Source: Valencia hispanica (taxonomy: Eukaryota > Chordata > Actinopteri > Cyprinodontiformes > Valenciidae). Taken from it: a stretch of 64,000 nucleotides of DNA. The stretch spans positions 41,093,001-41,157,000 of the forward strand of contig OY747704.1 of assembly GCA_963556495.2 (NCBI GenBank). The letters are read 5' to 3'. This document shows positions 1 to 9,457 of this stretch, piece by piece (positions within the stretch are counted from its first letter, which is position 1; every line of letters starts with the position of its first letter). The position numbers and the translations under genes were made by a program. The notes under the pieces were generated by a model. The model saw only the letters and a list, made by a program, of their open reading frames with translations, searched no databases and was not told the DNA's origin.

Positions 1-89
1 ACACTCTAGCTACAATGGAAGGCCAGTAAATGTCCTTTATTTTGCTGAATCAAACATCCTTCAGTGGTTAATAATAGTGGTGGACAAAG

Positions 90-165
90 AGGAAGGGGAC
101 GAGAACGACCAAAAACAGTAAATTACAGTGATGTGCTTTTCATCTTTGTGTTTTTATTTTGTTTC
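90..165 (+). repeat. Dispersed repeat module B, left of the LINE
   Basis: This stretch matches 12505-12645, including the shared string gtgcttttcatctttgtg. Here it lacks about 50 bases present in the other copy. Together with module C on the far side of the LINE it is the older repeat into which the LINE inserted. The repeat class is not recognised. Confidence 0.75.
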
Positions 166-169
166 ATAG

Positions 170-1012
170 TATGAAACAAAATACATACAAAAGTACACCT
201 CAGACTTCCAGTACAAATCAGAGACCTGTCATCTGCAGAAATACTCAGATGACTCTGCAATTGTCGGGTGTATCAGAGATGGACAAGAAGCTGAATACAG
301 AGAGTTGGTGGACCGCTTTGTGACATGGTGTGGAAACAATCGTCTCACCTTGAATGTGAACAAAACAAAGGAGATGATTGTAGATTTCAGAAGAAACAGG
401 GATAAGTCAAACACTGTTTCCATCATGGGAGAAGAAGTGGGGGTGGTTGAGGAGTATAAATACCTCGGAGTTCACCTTGACAACAGACTGGACTGGAGGC
501 GCAACAGTGAAGCCGTCTACAAGAAGGGACAGAGCAGACTGTACTTCTTGAGGAAGCTTAGGTCCTTCAAGGTTTGCAGCAAGATGCTGGAGATCTTCTA
601 CAAGTCTGTTGTGGAGAGTGTAATCTCTTCAGCCGTCATCTGTTGGGGTAGCAGCATCAGAGCCAGGGATTTAAAAAGGCTCAACAACCTGATAAAGAAG
701 GCTGGTTCTGTTCTTGGGACAACTGTGGAAAATCTGGAGATGATAATGCAAAGAAGGATTCTTCATAAAATCAAAAAAATTATGGACAACCCTGAGCATC
801 CTCTTCATGAGACAGTCACACAACAACAGAGCATCTTCAGTCGGAGGCTTCTTCAGTTTCGCTGCAATACAGACCGCTACAGGAAATCCTTCCTGCCCAC
901 AGCCATCATTATCTACAACAACTCCTTAAAGAATTGATTATATGAGCTATACCAACACTTAATTTCCCTCTGGGATCAATAAAGTATTTTTGAATTTTGA
1001 ATTGAATTGAAT
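170..1012 (+). pseudogene. 5'-truncated LINE (CR1/L2/Rex1-type), reverse transcriptase C-terminal part
   Basis: An open frame runs from just after an in-frame TAG at 167-169 to the stop at 935-937. It starts inside the reverse transcriptase, and the catalytic box reads YSDD at 242-253. Downstream are the conserved thumb-like blocks KTKEMIVDFRR and YKYLGVHLDNRLDW, and a C-terminal FLPTAI motif, typical of teleost Rex1/L2-like elements. The 3' UTR carries an AATAAA-like box and ends in short TTGAA repeats, the usual tail of this LINE group. The N-terminal part of the protein, including the first catalytic Asp, is missing, so the copy cannot move by itself. What remains is open for about 255 codons, which suggests a fairly young insertion. 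An inverted fragment of the same 3' end lies at 3736-3821. Confidence 0.88.
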
Positions 1013-1325
1013 TGGATTTACTCTTTGTTATGTACATTCAGCAATTTATATCACTCCAATCAAGGTAATTTTTTGATAAACACACTTAAAACATTTTCAT
1101 TTTAACTACATGCCCTAGGATGCTGTCCTAGTTAATTTGAGTCTAACAAATGTGCCGTGTTGAATTCATTTTACTTGCTGTGTGTATGAGGTAAACACAG
1201 TGTTTGGTTTTGAACAGAGGATGGCTGGTTTTGAGGTGAAAGTGTGGGGAATGTTTGGTGAATGTAGTTAAGATTTTCTAATTTGTGTTCAAGGTTTTGA
1301 GAACATGGATGGAGTTTTCAAGAAA
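1013..1325 (+). repeat. Dispersed repeat module C, right of the LINE
   Basis: This matches 12955-13265 over its whole length, with shared strings such as tcattttaactacatgccc and gatggctggttttgaggtg. In the 13-kb copy modules B and C are contiguous; here the LINE separates them. It has no coding capacity. Confidence 0.8.
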
Positions 1326-1560
1326 GGTGTTTTCCTACATTCATATTTTAAATAAACTGTTTCATTATTTCACAACTGGTCTTCCTACTGGTGTTCTGAC
1401 ATGACACCCCGTGTCCAAATCAGAGACTCAGACTCCCACATTCTTGATTTGTAGCACACAAATACCCCTTATGAGGATTAATTAGGCTACTCCTGAAATT
1501 GTGAAAGTGATAGCTCTTTATAAAGTCAATTTACATATTCATATGTATCATATGTATCAA

Positions 1561-1713
1561 ATGTGTTCATGCTTTCTTGCTTTATTGACTTTTCCAATGT
1601 TATATTGTTGTTTTTTCTCTTTTTTAATCACCAAATCATGTAAAGCACCTTGAATTACCCTGTTGTTGAAAGTGTGCTAAATAAAATTGCCTTGCCTTGC
1701 CTCGCCTTGCCTT
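1561..1713 (+). mobile_element. L2-type LINE 3' end fragment
   Basis: The text around aatcatgtaaagcac and the closing CCTTG repeats match the 3' end of the L2 copy at 43540-43675. Only the 3' UTR is left, a severe 5' truncation. The left edge is approximate. Confidence 0.8.
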
Positions 1714-1760
1714 ACAGGGGGAATAAATTACATCTGCCTGATAGAAATTGTTCCCCCTGT
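1714..1760. repeat. Small inverted repeat, 10-bp arms
   Basis: ACAGGGGGAA at 1714-1723 is the exact reverse complement of TTCCCCCTGT at 1751-1760. A third copy of the first arm lies at 1874-1883. The arms directly follow the L2 tail and may be a short hairpin or the remnant of a small element. Confidence 0.55.
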
Positions 1761-2240
1761 TTAGATCAAAGACAGTGTACCAGATTCTTTTTTTCTTTTT
1801 TTTCTTTTGCACTAACATCTTATGAAGACTAAACTAGTCCTAAGATTTTGGGAGCCATAACTCCTCATAGGTTACAGGGGGAACACATTTTATTGGGGGA
1901 ACCTGATAGAATGGTGATTTGTGCTGGCACAGAAACCATAACTAATTGTTCCCTTGGACCAATTTAATTTTTTACTGTCACAGTTTTGCTTTAAATACGA
2001 ATTAAAAATAAAGATAGTGCACTTTAACTTTTGCCACACTTGACACTGCTTTTTGGATCTTTTTTAGTAGAATAAAATATATTGAGGAATGTTTTGCAAA
2101 TTATCAATGGATCTGTCAGGTTTCTGATATGTGTCCACCCCCAATTTGAAACAAATTCTTACGCCCTTGATGGCAATAACTGAGCTAATAGCTTAACCAG
2201 AATAGGAACCTTTATCCCAGTTTACATGTCACTTAGAAAA
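1761..2240. other. No gene seen
   Basis: A/T-rich DNA with only short frames and no splice-bounded coding segment that I can defend. The only structure is the third ACAGGGGGAA copy at 1874. Confidence 0.5.
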
Positions 2241-2388
2241 TCGAATTATTGAATGAAGTACGTTCGACTCGGCGACGGTAGGTAACGACATGCGCCTTTT
2301 TAAATTGGCCTTCTTCCAGTTGGCCTAGAGAGTCACACAGACAGTAAACAAATACTGGCGACAGTGAAGCAGACGGAGTAAAAGCAGA

Positions 2389-2444
2389 ATGTGCACAATT
2401 GGCAAAGAAATGGACGACAACAACGCTGCAGCACAGTACATTTC
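2389..2444 (+). CDS. Possible short first coding exon with splice donor
   Basis: An ATG at 2389 (second in-frame ATG at 2410) opens 18 codons and a partial codon, reading MCTIGKEMDDNNAAAQYI. The frame stops at a good donor, TTTC|GTAAGT, with the GT at 2445-2446. Upstream, 2240-2388 is richer in CpG than its surroundings and contains a T/A-rich tttttaaatt box. This is the pattern of a gene start, but nothing downstream continues the frame convincingly, and the upstream part could equally be the edge of a mobile element. No family is recognised. Confidence 0.2.
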
Positions 2445-3735
2445 GTAAGTACTGTACTGTTTGATTGTGTTACACTTGTTGTTCTGCAGTGTTGTTGTCA
2501 TACTGATGATGTTATTCCTTCTTCTGGTGTCTCGTCACTTCTGGCAGGGGCAGTGCCCAGGCTGGGAATAGCTCGACTATGGTGGGATGCGATTCACGTG
2601 CAGAGAAATTTGGCTTTCTAATTGCATTACCTAGGTACATTAACTAATACAATCACTGTCATGAATGTATAATATTGTGAATTGTATAGTTGTTAATTAT
2701 TTTGATTATACTGAATGAGGGTTAGGTGAACATAAGCTATTCTGCTTTAGCCTACTCCTTTTGAGCTTTGTTGTTCTGGTAATGTGGTGAATTCTGTAAG
2801 AATATAATGACTGTAACTGCTAAATAAAAATGTTCAATTCAATTCAATAGGTGTGTTAGCTCGATTAAGAGTAGGCCAATTGGATTTGACTTCAGCTTGG
2901 ACTATGGTGTATAGATGCATTTCCAAAGTTAGACTAAAGCAGTAATTTGGTTTTCTCTTACTGCATGTATACGCACTGACTGATACCAAGGATGAGCCAT
3001 CATTAAGACTTTAGCACATTTGCACATTGTCCAAATTTGATCAGCTACAGTATGAATGGTAGTGAAAGTACTCCTTCATTGAAGCTTGTTTTACATTATA
3101 CATCATATTGTATAATTTAAAAAAAAGTTTGGTTATTTGTTTTTTGCACAGTTAACATTACATTTTTCTCACCTAATATGTTTAAACTGAAACAGCTTGA
3201 TTAAAATAGATATTTCAATGATTTACTATTTTACAACAATTATCTAGCTAGAAGCACAGTCAACTGGGTTACAGATACATTTACTCAGATCACAGGAAAA
3301 ACAAAAAATGAAATATAGAATAATTAAGTCTTTAACAGAAAATAATACCTCCTAGGTCATCAGTCAAACATCTACAACATTTACAGACATGCTTCCTTCC
3401 AAGTTATTTAAAACCTCTTTAAAATAAGTCTAAATGAATTTAGATCAGCTCTGTCATTTAGCTAACTTTCCATCTGACATCAGGCAGAGAGGATACAGAC
3501 TGAGGAACATCTGCTACACATGGGTTGTTTAGGTCTATATAAGTTTATTCTAGAAACAGTAATATAGCCCGCTTTGTTAAAGGATTTACATCTAAAGGTA
3601 AGACGGAGCAGAACTCTTAAACACTGGCATGTAAAAAAGGTCAAGGTATAGTATTCCCATGTTAGCATGCAGAGAACATCAGAAAGACATATATATTTGG
3701 TATTCATGCTCCAGTTTGGTTTTACTTCATTATTA
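2445..3735. other. No gene seen; one LINE or SINE tail
   Basis: A/T-rich, with no supported exon. At 2816-2848 a ctaaataaa box followed by AATTC repeats looks like the 3' tail of a small retroelement on the + strand, but its body cannot be followed upstream. Confidence 0.5.
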
Positions 3736-3821
3736 TTCAATTCAAAAATACTTTATTGATCCCAGAGGGAAATTAAGTGTTGGTATAGCTCATAAAATGA
3801 ATTCTTTAAGGAGTTGTTGTA
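3736..3821 (-). mobile_element. LINE 3' end fragment, same family as 170-1012
   Basis: The reverse complement repeats the last C-terminal codons and 3' UTR of the first LINE: acaacaactccttaaagaat, then the tgggatcaataaagtattt box. It is inverted relative to that copy and only about 85 bp long, a dead-on-arrival insertion. Confidence 0.85.
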
Positions 3822-4015
3822 AATTATTATTACTAATTAATAATACTTAATAAATTATAATTAATAAAAATAATTATAATTTTATTATAATATATATATA
3901 TAATCATATTACTAATAATATTATTAATTATAATTAATCATATTAATTAATCATGGTATTATTATTATTATTAATCATAATAATAATAATTATTATTATT
4001 GTTTATTATTATAAA
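3822..4015. repeat. A/T-only low-complexity tract
   Basis: Nearly 200 bases of ATT/ATTA/TA-type simple sequence with almost no G or C and many short palindromes. It starts exactly at the end of the inverted LINE fragment. Confidence 0.8.
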
Positions 4016-4219
4016 CCACTGTAGGTATGCTTATATTTAGTGCATTGCATATATTTTTTTAAACCAAAGCTGATCTGCAGCCAAAATGTAAGTTATTCAA
4101 CAAATTATTTGCAGTCTCATTTCCCTCTAATAATTGCAACAGTGATAAATGTTCCTCCTGCTATTGTAAATGCTTTCATAAAACACATAGTGAAGCAATC
4201 AGTGCACATTATTGATCAA

Positions 4220-4606
4220 TTCCTAAAATTCGCGGGGGGAAATGAGAAAATAGTTGTTCTCTCTGCCACCAGAAGCTGCTAGAACTCTGCTGGGACGTGA
4301 TGATGATGATGGGAACTATTGAGGGGGGTCCACGAACCACGTGACCGTATGTCGGCTAGTTCGAAGAGTGACGTAACTACAGCGCTGCGCGCAACAGAAC
4401 GAGTAGCTGGGGAACGTCAGCTGCTCTTTTGTCTGACACAACTGACGTTGCTTGGTTCGCTGCCTTTTACTGTGACGTCACACACTTGCTTTCATGTCAG
4501 TTTCTTTGAATAAAGTAATTTGCTTTTAACAAGTTCACTTAGGAAAGGCGTTTTTGGAGATTTCAAAGGCTAAAGGAAAATTGTTTTGTTGCATTAAGCC
4601 ACAGAC
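4220..4606 (+). promoter_or_regulatory. Promoter-like region and 5' UTR of the repeat-protein gene
   Basis: CpG is frequent here compared with the flanks. There is an E-box CACGTG at 4338-4343, a CRE half-variant TGACGTAA at 4369-4376, another TGACGTT at 4443, and a full CRE palindrome TGACGTCA at 4473-4480. No TATA box is in a clear position. A possible splice acceptor (aagttcacttag at about 4530-4541) leaves open a small upstream exon. Function is inferred from motif clustering and from position just before a long ORF. Confidence 0.45.
4473..4480. promoter_or_regulatory. CRE palindrome TGACGTCA
   Basis: A perfect 8-bp CREB/ATF consensus, 127 bases before the ATG at 4607, with two weaker CRE-like sites within 110 bases upstream. 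Confidence 0.5.
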
Positions 4607-7600
4607 ATGGCTTCATTTTTCTCAAGAGCTTCAAACTTTGTTGGAAGAGGACTTGGATGGTTTTCTGGACAATCATACCTCAACATCAGTCCAGAGATAT
4701 ATGTTTCGGTGATTCATCGAAACGATGGAAGATATGGGGGGTTTTGTGCTTCATCTCAAATCACACAGCAGGAAAATATCTCGACAACACGGAAGATGGG
4801 GTTAGTGGAGAAAATCGAGGAGCTTTACCCTGATCTGCTGATGAGCGGTGTGGAAGCAAAGAAAACTGTGGCCCAAAGGGAACTTGCTGTTCAGATGGAG
4901 TTCGCTGCAGCCTTTTTGAACAAGGAGCTGAGTACGCTCAAAGATAAAAGAGATTCAACAGAAGGAGCTAGAAGGTCTCCAGACTGTGCATTTCAAGATG
5001 CACACCAGGAAAACAGATCTAAACCACAAAAATCTCAAGAATATCAATTAGAAACTGTAAGGCTAGAAAATCAAGGTCAAAGTGAAGCAAGTGGAAACCA
5101 GGAGGACCAACAAACTGCAGCACAGGCTAGAAACCAGAGTAATGAGCAAACTGGCAGGGTCACTGAGATAGAAAAAGCTAATGTGAAACAGGGGACGGTC
5201 ATGCCCAACTCTCTTTCAACCCTCCTGTGTTTTCATGTTTGTTTGGATCAGTCTCAAGGACCCAGAGACGATGATAACCAGCAAACGTCTATGGATCAAA
5301 TTAGACCAGAACCTCAGAGCAGCAGTTCTACAGCTCAGATCTCAACAAGGTCACAGATGCTTCTCAGAACTGGAGGAATCCTCAGCAGAGCTCAAACAAA
5401 GATCAGAAATGGGTTGCACACAACCACAATCAGAATCCGAGCTGTCTTCAGCTCAGTTTCGAGCAGGATGAGAAATGGGTGGCAAGCAGTTAGAGACTGG
5501 TGGAGAAACATGATGCACGACGCAATTAAAGAACTTGTCACTAGATTTAATAAACTTTGCATGAAGATTGTAATACTTTTTCTTGTCAGGTTTACGGAGG
5601 ATTTAAAAACAGAGATGATCAAGCCAGATTACAATCACGAAGAAGATCACACTGAAGAACTTGACAACATGCAGGTATTAGTGGAGGAAAGCCAGGAAAT
5701 ATTGCGGTTCATGCTGAACAATGTGGACATTGCAGACCTAGAAATTCTTAGAAGGGAACTTGCTCGGCTCTTTCAAGAAAGCGCCGAAGGAGAGGGGAGT
5801 TTTCCTGCTGCATTTCAAGGCACGCAGCAGGAAAACAGCTCAACAACAGAATCATCTCAGAGAGATCTACCTGAATCTCACACAAAAGGCAGAGTAAGGA
5901 ACGTTTTGAGGAGGGCACCCACAGGTTCTCAGACCGATTCTTCCTGCGTAAACAGGGATACATCTGTTAACAGTTCCCCCACGGCGAATAAGGAGACAGA
6001 GGACACAGTTAAACCCATAGATGCAGAGACAGAAGAATTTACAGCTCAGACCTCCACTGCAGGTTTCTTCGACAGAGCTCAGACGAGAATCAGAAATGGG
6101 TTGCATATAACCAGAACGGGAATTGAAGGCTTCCTCAACACAAGGATCAGAAATGGGCGGCAAGCAGTAAGAGACTGGCAAAAAAGCTTTCATGAAGCAA
6201 ATACAAAATGGTACTCTAGATTTGTTATTTGTTGTATAAAGTTTCAAACAAAGGCTCTTGTCTCTTTGTTAGACCAAATTCGGATATTTACCACTTGGGT
6301 AGAAAATAAGGATGAAACTGATAACTTTCTGCTATTTGTGGTGCATTTTAAAGCATTATTAGAGAAATTTCTGAAATATTTCGACTATGCAAACATAATC
6401 GTTTGTAAAGAGGAGTGTGCTTCACAGGTTCAACAAAACGCTGAAAGAGATGGGAGCTTTCCTGCTGCATTTCAAGACACACAGCAGGAAAAAAATTCTA
6501 CAGAGGAAAAATCTCAAGATCAACTTGTTTCTCACAAAACAGAGCCTCATAGCGGCAATCCTGCAGCTCAGATCTTGACAAGGCCACAGAGGCTTTTCAG
6601 AACTGCAGGTTTGTTCAACAGAGCTCATACAAGGATCAGAAATGGGTTGAATACAACCAGAATCAGAGATGCCTTCAACTCAGTTTCAACAAGGATCAGA
6701 AATGGGTTTAATACAACCAGAATCAGAGATGCCTTCAACTCAATTTCAACAACAATCATAAATGGGTTGAATACAACCAGAATCAGAGATGCTTCCAACT
6801 CAATTTCAACAACGATCATAAATGGGTTGAATACAACCAGAATCAGAGATGCCTTCAACTCAATTTCAACAACGATCATAAATGGGTTGAATACAACCAG
6901 AATCAGAGATGCCTTCAACTCAATTTCAACAACGATCAGAAATGGGTTGAATACAACCAGAATCAGAGATGCCTTCAACTCAATTTCAACAACGATCATA
7001 AATGGGTTGAATACAACCAGAATCATAGATGCTTCCAACTCAATTTCAACAACGATCATAAATGGGTTGAATACAACCAGAATCAGAGATGCCTTCAACT
7101 CAATTTCAACAACGATCATAAATGGGTTGAATACAACCAGAATCATAGATGCTTCCAACTCAATTTCAACAACGATCATAAATGGGTTGAATACAACCAG
7201 AATCAGAGATGCCTTCAACTCAATTTCAACAACGATCATCAATGGGTTGAATACAACCAGAATCAGAGATGCCTTCAACTCAATTTCAACAACGATCATA
7301 AATGGGTTGAATACAACCAGAATCAGAGATGCCTTCAACTCAATTTCAACAACGATCAGAAATGGCCTGAATGCATTAAGAAACTGGTGGAAAGACATTA
7401 ATGAGTCAATTCAACATAGTTTGTCAATGATAGCTATGTCTATTTTGAAACATTTAGTATGGTGGTATGCCTGGCATATGAAGCAACTTAAAACAGAAAT
7501 CCGCTGGCTGGCAGCTAAAAATGAAGATAAAAGTGATGAAATTATACGCCGTCAGCTTCAACTTGAGCGTACGGAGGAGTTATTGGAGACAACTTTGTGG

Positions 7601-7690
7601 ACAATCATTGGACATCATAATAACGAGAGACTGATAACCTCTCCGTGGACTTTATATTATTTCTATTTTTTATCCCACACACCAAACTGA
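4607..7690 (+). CDS. Intronless ORF, 1027-residue modular repeat protein of unknown function
   Basis: The ATG has G at -3 and G at +4, a good initiation context. I recognise no enzyme or binding domain. There is no convincing signal peptide, although residues 1-20 are mildly amphipathic. Three related modules are visible. Each pairs a linker FPAAFQ-TQQE-type motif (residues 399-409 and 618-628; degenerate at 45-57 and 126-136) with an AQ...RAQTRIRNGL segment ending in a Trp-containing RDW or NWW motif (about 242-300, 480-524 and 653-930). In module III the segment is expanded to twelve 20-residue units of the type TRIRDAFNSISTTIINGLNT. Hydrophobic residues recur every 3-4 positions, as in an amphipathic helix with an Asn/Thr/Arg polar face. 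A charged, helix-prone segment follows each module. An A-rich stretch with AATAAA comes 33 bases after the stop, so either a very short 3' UTR or a retrocopy tail is possible. It could be a lineage-specific gene or an old retrogene. That it is coding is likely; the function is unknown. Confidence 0.7.
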   Translation: MASFFSRASNFVGRGLGWFSGQSYLNISPEIYVSVIHRNDGRYGGFCASSQITQQENISTTRKMGLVEKIEELYPDLLMSGVEAKKTVAQRELAVQMEFAAAFLNKELSTLKDKRDSTEGARRSPDCAFQDAHQENRSKPQKSQEYQLETVRLENQGQSEASGNQEDQQTAAQARNQSNEQTGRVTEIEKANVKQGTVMPNSLSTLLCFHVCLDQSQGPRDDDNQQTSMDQIRPEPQSSSSTAQISTRSQMLLRTGGILSRAQTKIRNGLHTTTIRIRAVFSSVSSRMRNGWQAVRDWWRNMMHDAIKELVTRFNKLCMKIVILFLVRFTEDLKTEMIKPDYNHEEDHTEELDNMQVLVEESQEILRFMLNNVDIADLEILRRELARLFQESAEGEGSFPAAFQGTQQENSSTTESSQRDLPESHTKGRVRNVLRRAPTGSQTDSSCVNRDTSVNSSPTANKETEDTVKPIDAETEEFTAQTSTAGFFDRAQTRIRNGLHITRTGIEGFLNTRIRNGRQAVRDWQKSFHEANTKWYSRFVICCIKFQTKALVSLLDQIRIFTTWVENKDETDNFLLFVVHFKALLEKFLKYFDYANIIVCKEECASQVQQNAERDGSFPAAFQDTQQEKNSTEEKSQDQLVSHKTEPHSGNPAAQILTRPQRLFRTAGLFNRAHTRIRNGLNTTRIRDAFNSVSTRIRNGFNTTRIRDAFNSISTTIINGLNTTRIRDASNSISTTIINGLNTTRIRDAFNSISTTIINGLNTTRIRDAFNSISTTIRNGLNTTRIRDAFNSISTTIINGLNTTRIIDASNSISTTIINGLNTTRIRDAFNSISTTIINGLNTTRIIDASNSISTTIINGLNTTRIRDAFNSISTTIINGLNTTRIRDAFNSISTTIINGLNTTRIRDAFNSISTTIRNGLNALRNWWKDINESIQHSLSMIAMSILKHLVWWYAWHMKQLKTEIRWLAAKNEDKSDEIIRRQLQLERTEELLETTLWTIIGHHNNERLITSPWTLYYFYFLSHTPN
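6640..7374 (+). repeat. Coding minisatellite, 60-bp unit, 12 copies
   Basis: The unit is exactly 60 bp and stays in phase, so each copy adds 20 residues (about 677-922). Copies differ at a few sites only: Phe or Ser in DA(F/S)NS, Arg or Ile in R(R/I)DA, and Arg or Ile before NG. The pair at 7021-7140 is repeated at 7141-7260 with one difference, ata to atc, which is synonymous. Because 60 is a multiple of 3, the other strand is also open over 6625-7398; that frame is a shadow. Confidence 0.95.
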
Positions 7691-7723
7691 AAAGCTGGAT
7701 GACTTTAAAAAAAAAAAGAAAAA

Positions 7724-7729
7724 AATAAA
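7724..7729 (+). terminator. Polyadenylation signal AATAAA
   Basis: It lies 34 bases after the stop codon, inside an A-rich run (7707-7730). It may be a true poly(A) signal, or part of a decayed poly(A) tail if the ORF arose by retrocopying. Confidence 0.45.
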
Positions 7730-7785
7730 ACCAAACAAACCGAACACTAGATAATGTAATTGATTAAAAAAATTCTCCCTCTCTC

Positions 7786-7786
<1 letters not shown>

Positions 7787-7817
<31 letters not shown>

Positions 7818-7915
7818 CATACATACATACATACATACATACATACATACATACATACATACATACATACATACATACATACATACATACATACATACAT
7901 CTCTCTCCCTCTCTC

Positions 7916-7947
<32 letters not shown>

Positions 7948-8029
7948 CATACATACATACATACATACATACATACATACATACATACATACATACATAC
8001 ATACATACATACATACATCTCTCTCTCTC

Positions 8030-8061
<32 letters not shown>

Positions 8062-8113
8062 CATACATACATACATACATACATACATACATACATACAT
8101 ACATACATCGCTC

Positions 8114-8144
<31 letters not shown>

Positions 8145-8149
8145 CTCTC

Positions 8150-8181
<32 letters not shown>

Positions 8182-8281
8182 CATACATACATACATACAT
8201 ACATACATACATACATACATACATACATACATACATACATACATACATACATACATACATACATACATACATACATCGCTC

Positions 8282-8313
<32 letters not shown>

Positions 8314-8393
8314 CATACATACATACATACATACATACATACATACATACATACATACATACATACATACATACATACATACATACATCTCTC

Positions 8394-8425
<32 letters not shown>

Positions 8426-8503
8426 CATACATACATACATACATACATACATACATACATACATACATACATACATACATACATACATACATCTCTCTCT
8501 CTC

Positions 8504-8535
<32 letters not shown>

Positions 8536-8599
8536 CATACATACATACATCTCTCTTTACATACATACATACATACATCTCTCTTTACATACATCTCTC

Positions 8600-8631
<32 letters not shown>

Positions 8632-8719
8632 CATACATACATACATACATACATACATACATACATACATACATACATACATACATACATACATACATAC
8701 ATACATACATACATCTCTC

Positions 8720-8751
<32 letters not shown>

Positions 8752-8833
8752 CATACATACATACATACATACATACATACATACATACATACATACATAC
8801 ATACATACATACATACATACATCTCTCTCTCTC

Positions 8834-8865
<32 letters not shown>

Positions 8866-8929
8866 CATACATACATACATCTCTCTTTACATACATACAT
8901 ACATACATCTCTCTTTACATACATCTCTC

Positions 8930-8961
<32 letters not shown>

Positions 8962-9095
8962 CATACATACATACATACATACATACATACATACATACAT
9001 ACATACATACATACATACATACATACATACATACATACATACATACATACATACATACATACATCTCTCTCCCTCTCTTTATATACATACATAAG
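7787..9095. repeat. ACAT tetranucleotide array, about 1.3 kb, with CTCTCTTT spacers
   Basis: Long runs of ACAT are broken by short pyrimidine spacers (ctctctttac, longer ctctctccctctctctttac, and cgctctttac). The spacers form a higher-order pattern. The set at 8389, 8493, 8551, 8579 and 8595 recurs with nearly the same spacing at 8714, 8823, 8881, 8909 and 8925, so a block of about 330 bp was duplicated. All long frames here (Tyr-Ile-His-Thr or Met-Tyr-Val-Cys repeats) are microsatellite shadows. Confidence 0.97.
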
Positions 9096-9457
9096 AAAAT
9101 AATAGCCTACCTGTTTTCTCAGAATCTTACTTCAGATTTTTGTTTAATGTTTTTGTCCAGTAAAGCGAACTATTACTGTTTCTGGTACATTTTCTAATTC
9201 GGAAGAGCAATTATTTCTATTATTAATTAATTTCTAGAGATTTGAAAGTCATTTTTGTACTTGTGAAAGCCTATCTGAAGTTTGTTATTAAACTGTTCAT
9301 TCTAACCACATGGAGAATGCATGCTTTAAATATGTTAAAATCAAAAGTCTGGTCACAGTCATGACAGTGTTTCAGGACTGTGCCAAGTGTCTTTTTTAGA
9401 AATCAAAATATGGTCACCCTAATTTAGGAGAGTGAGGAGAGAGAGATAAGTGAGAGG
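9096..9457. other. No gene seen
   Basis: A/T-rich sequence between the ACAT array and the hAT relic. It may contain the eroded 5' part of the hAT element, but no terminal repeat can be placed. Confidence 0.4.

Noticed and set aside
6625..7398. 257-codon minus-strand frame
   Set aside because: Mirror of the 60-bp coding repeat; the period is a multiple of 3, so the antisense frame stays open automatically.
7747..9094. Long open frames of Tyr-Ile-His-Thr and Met-Tyr-Val-Cys on both strands
   Set aside because: They are translations of the ACAT microsatellite; a 4-base unit without stops is open in every frame.
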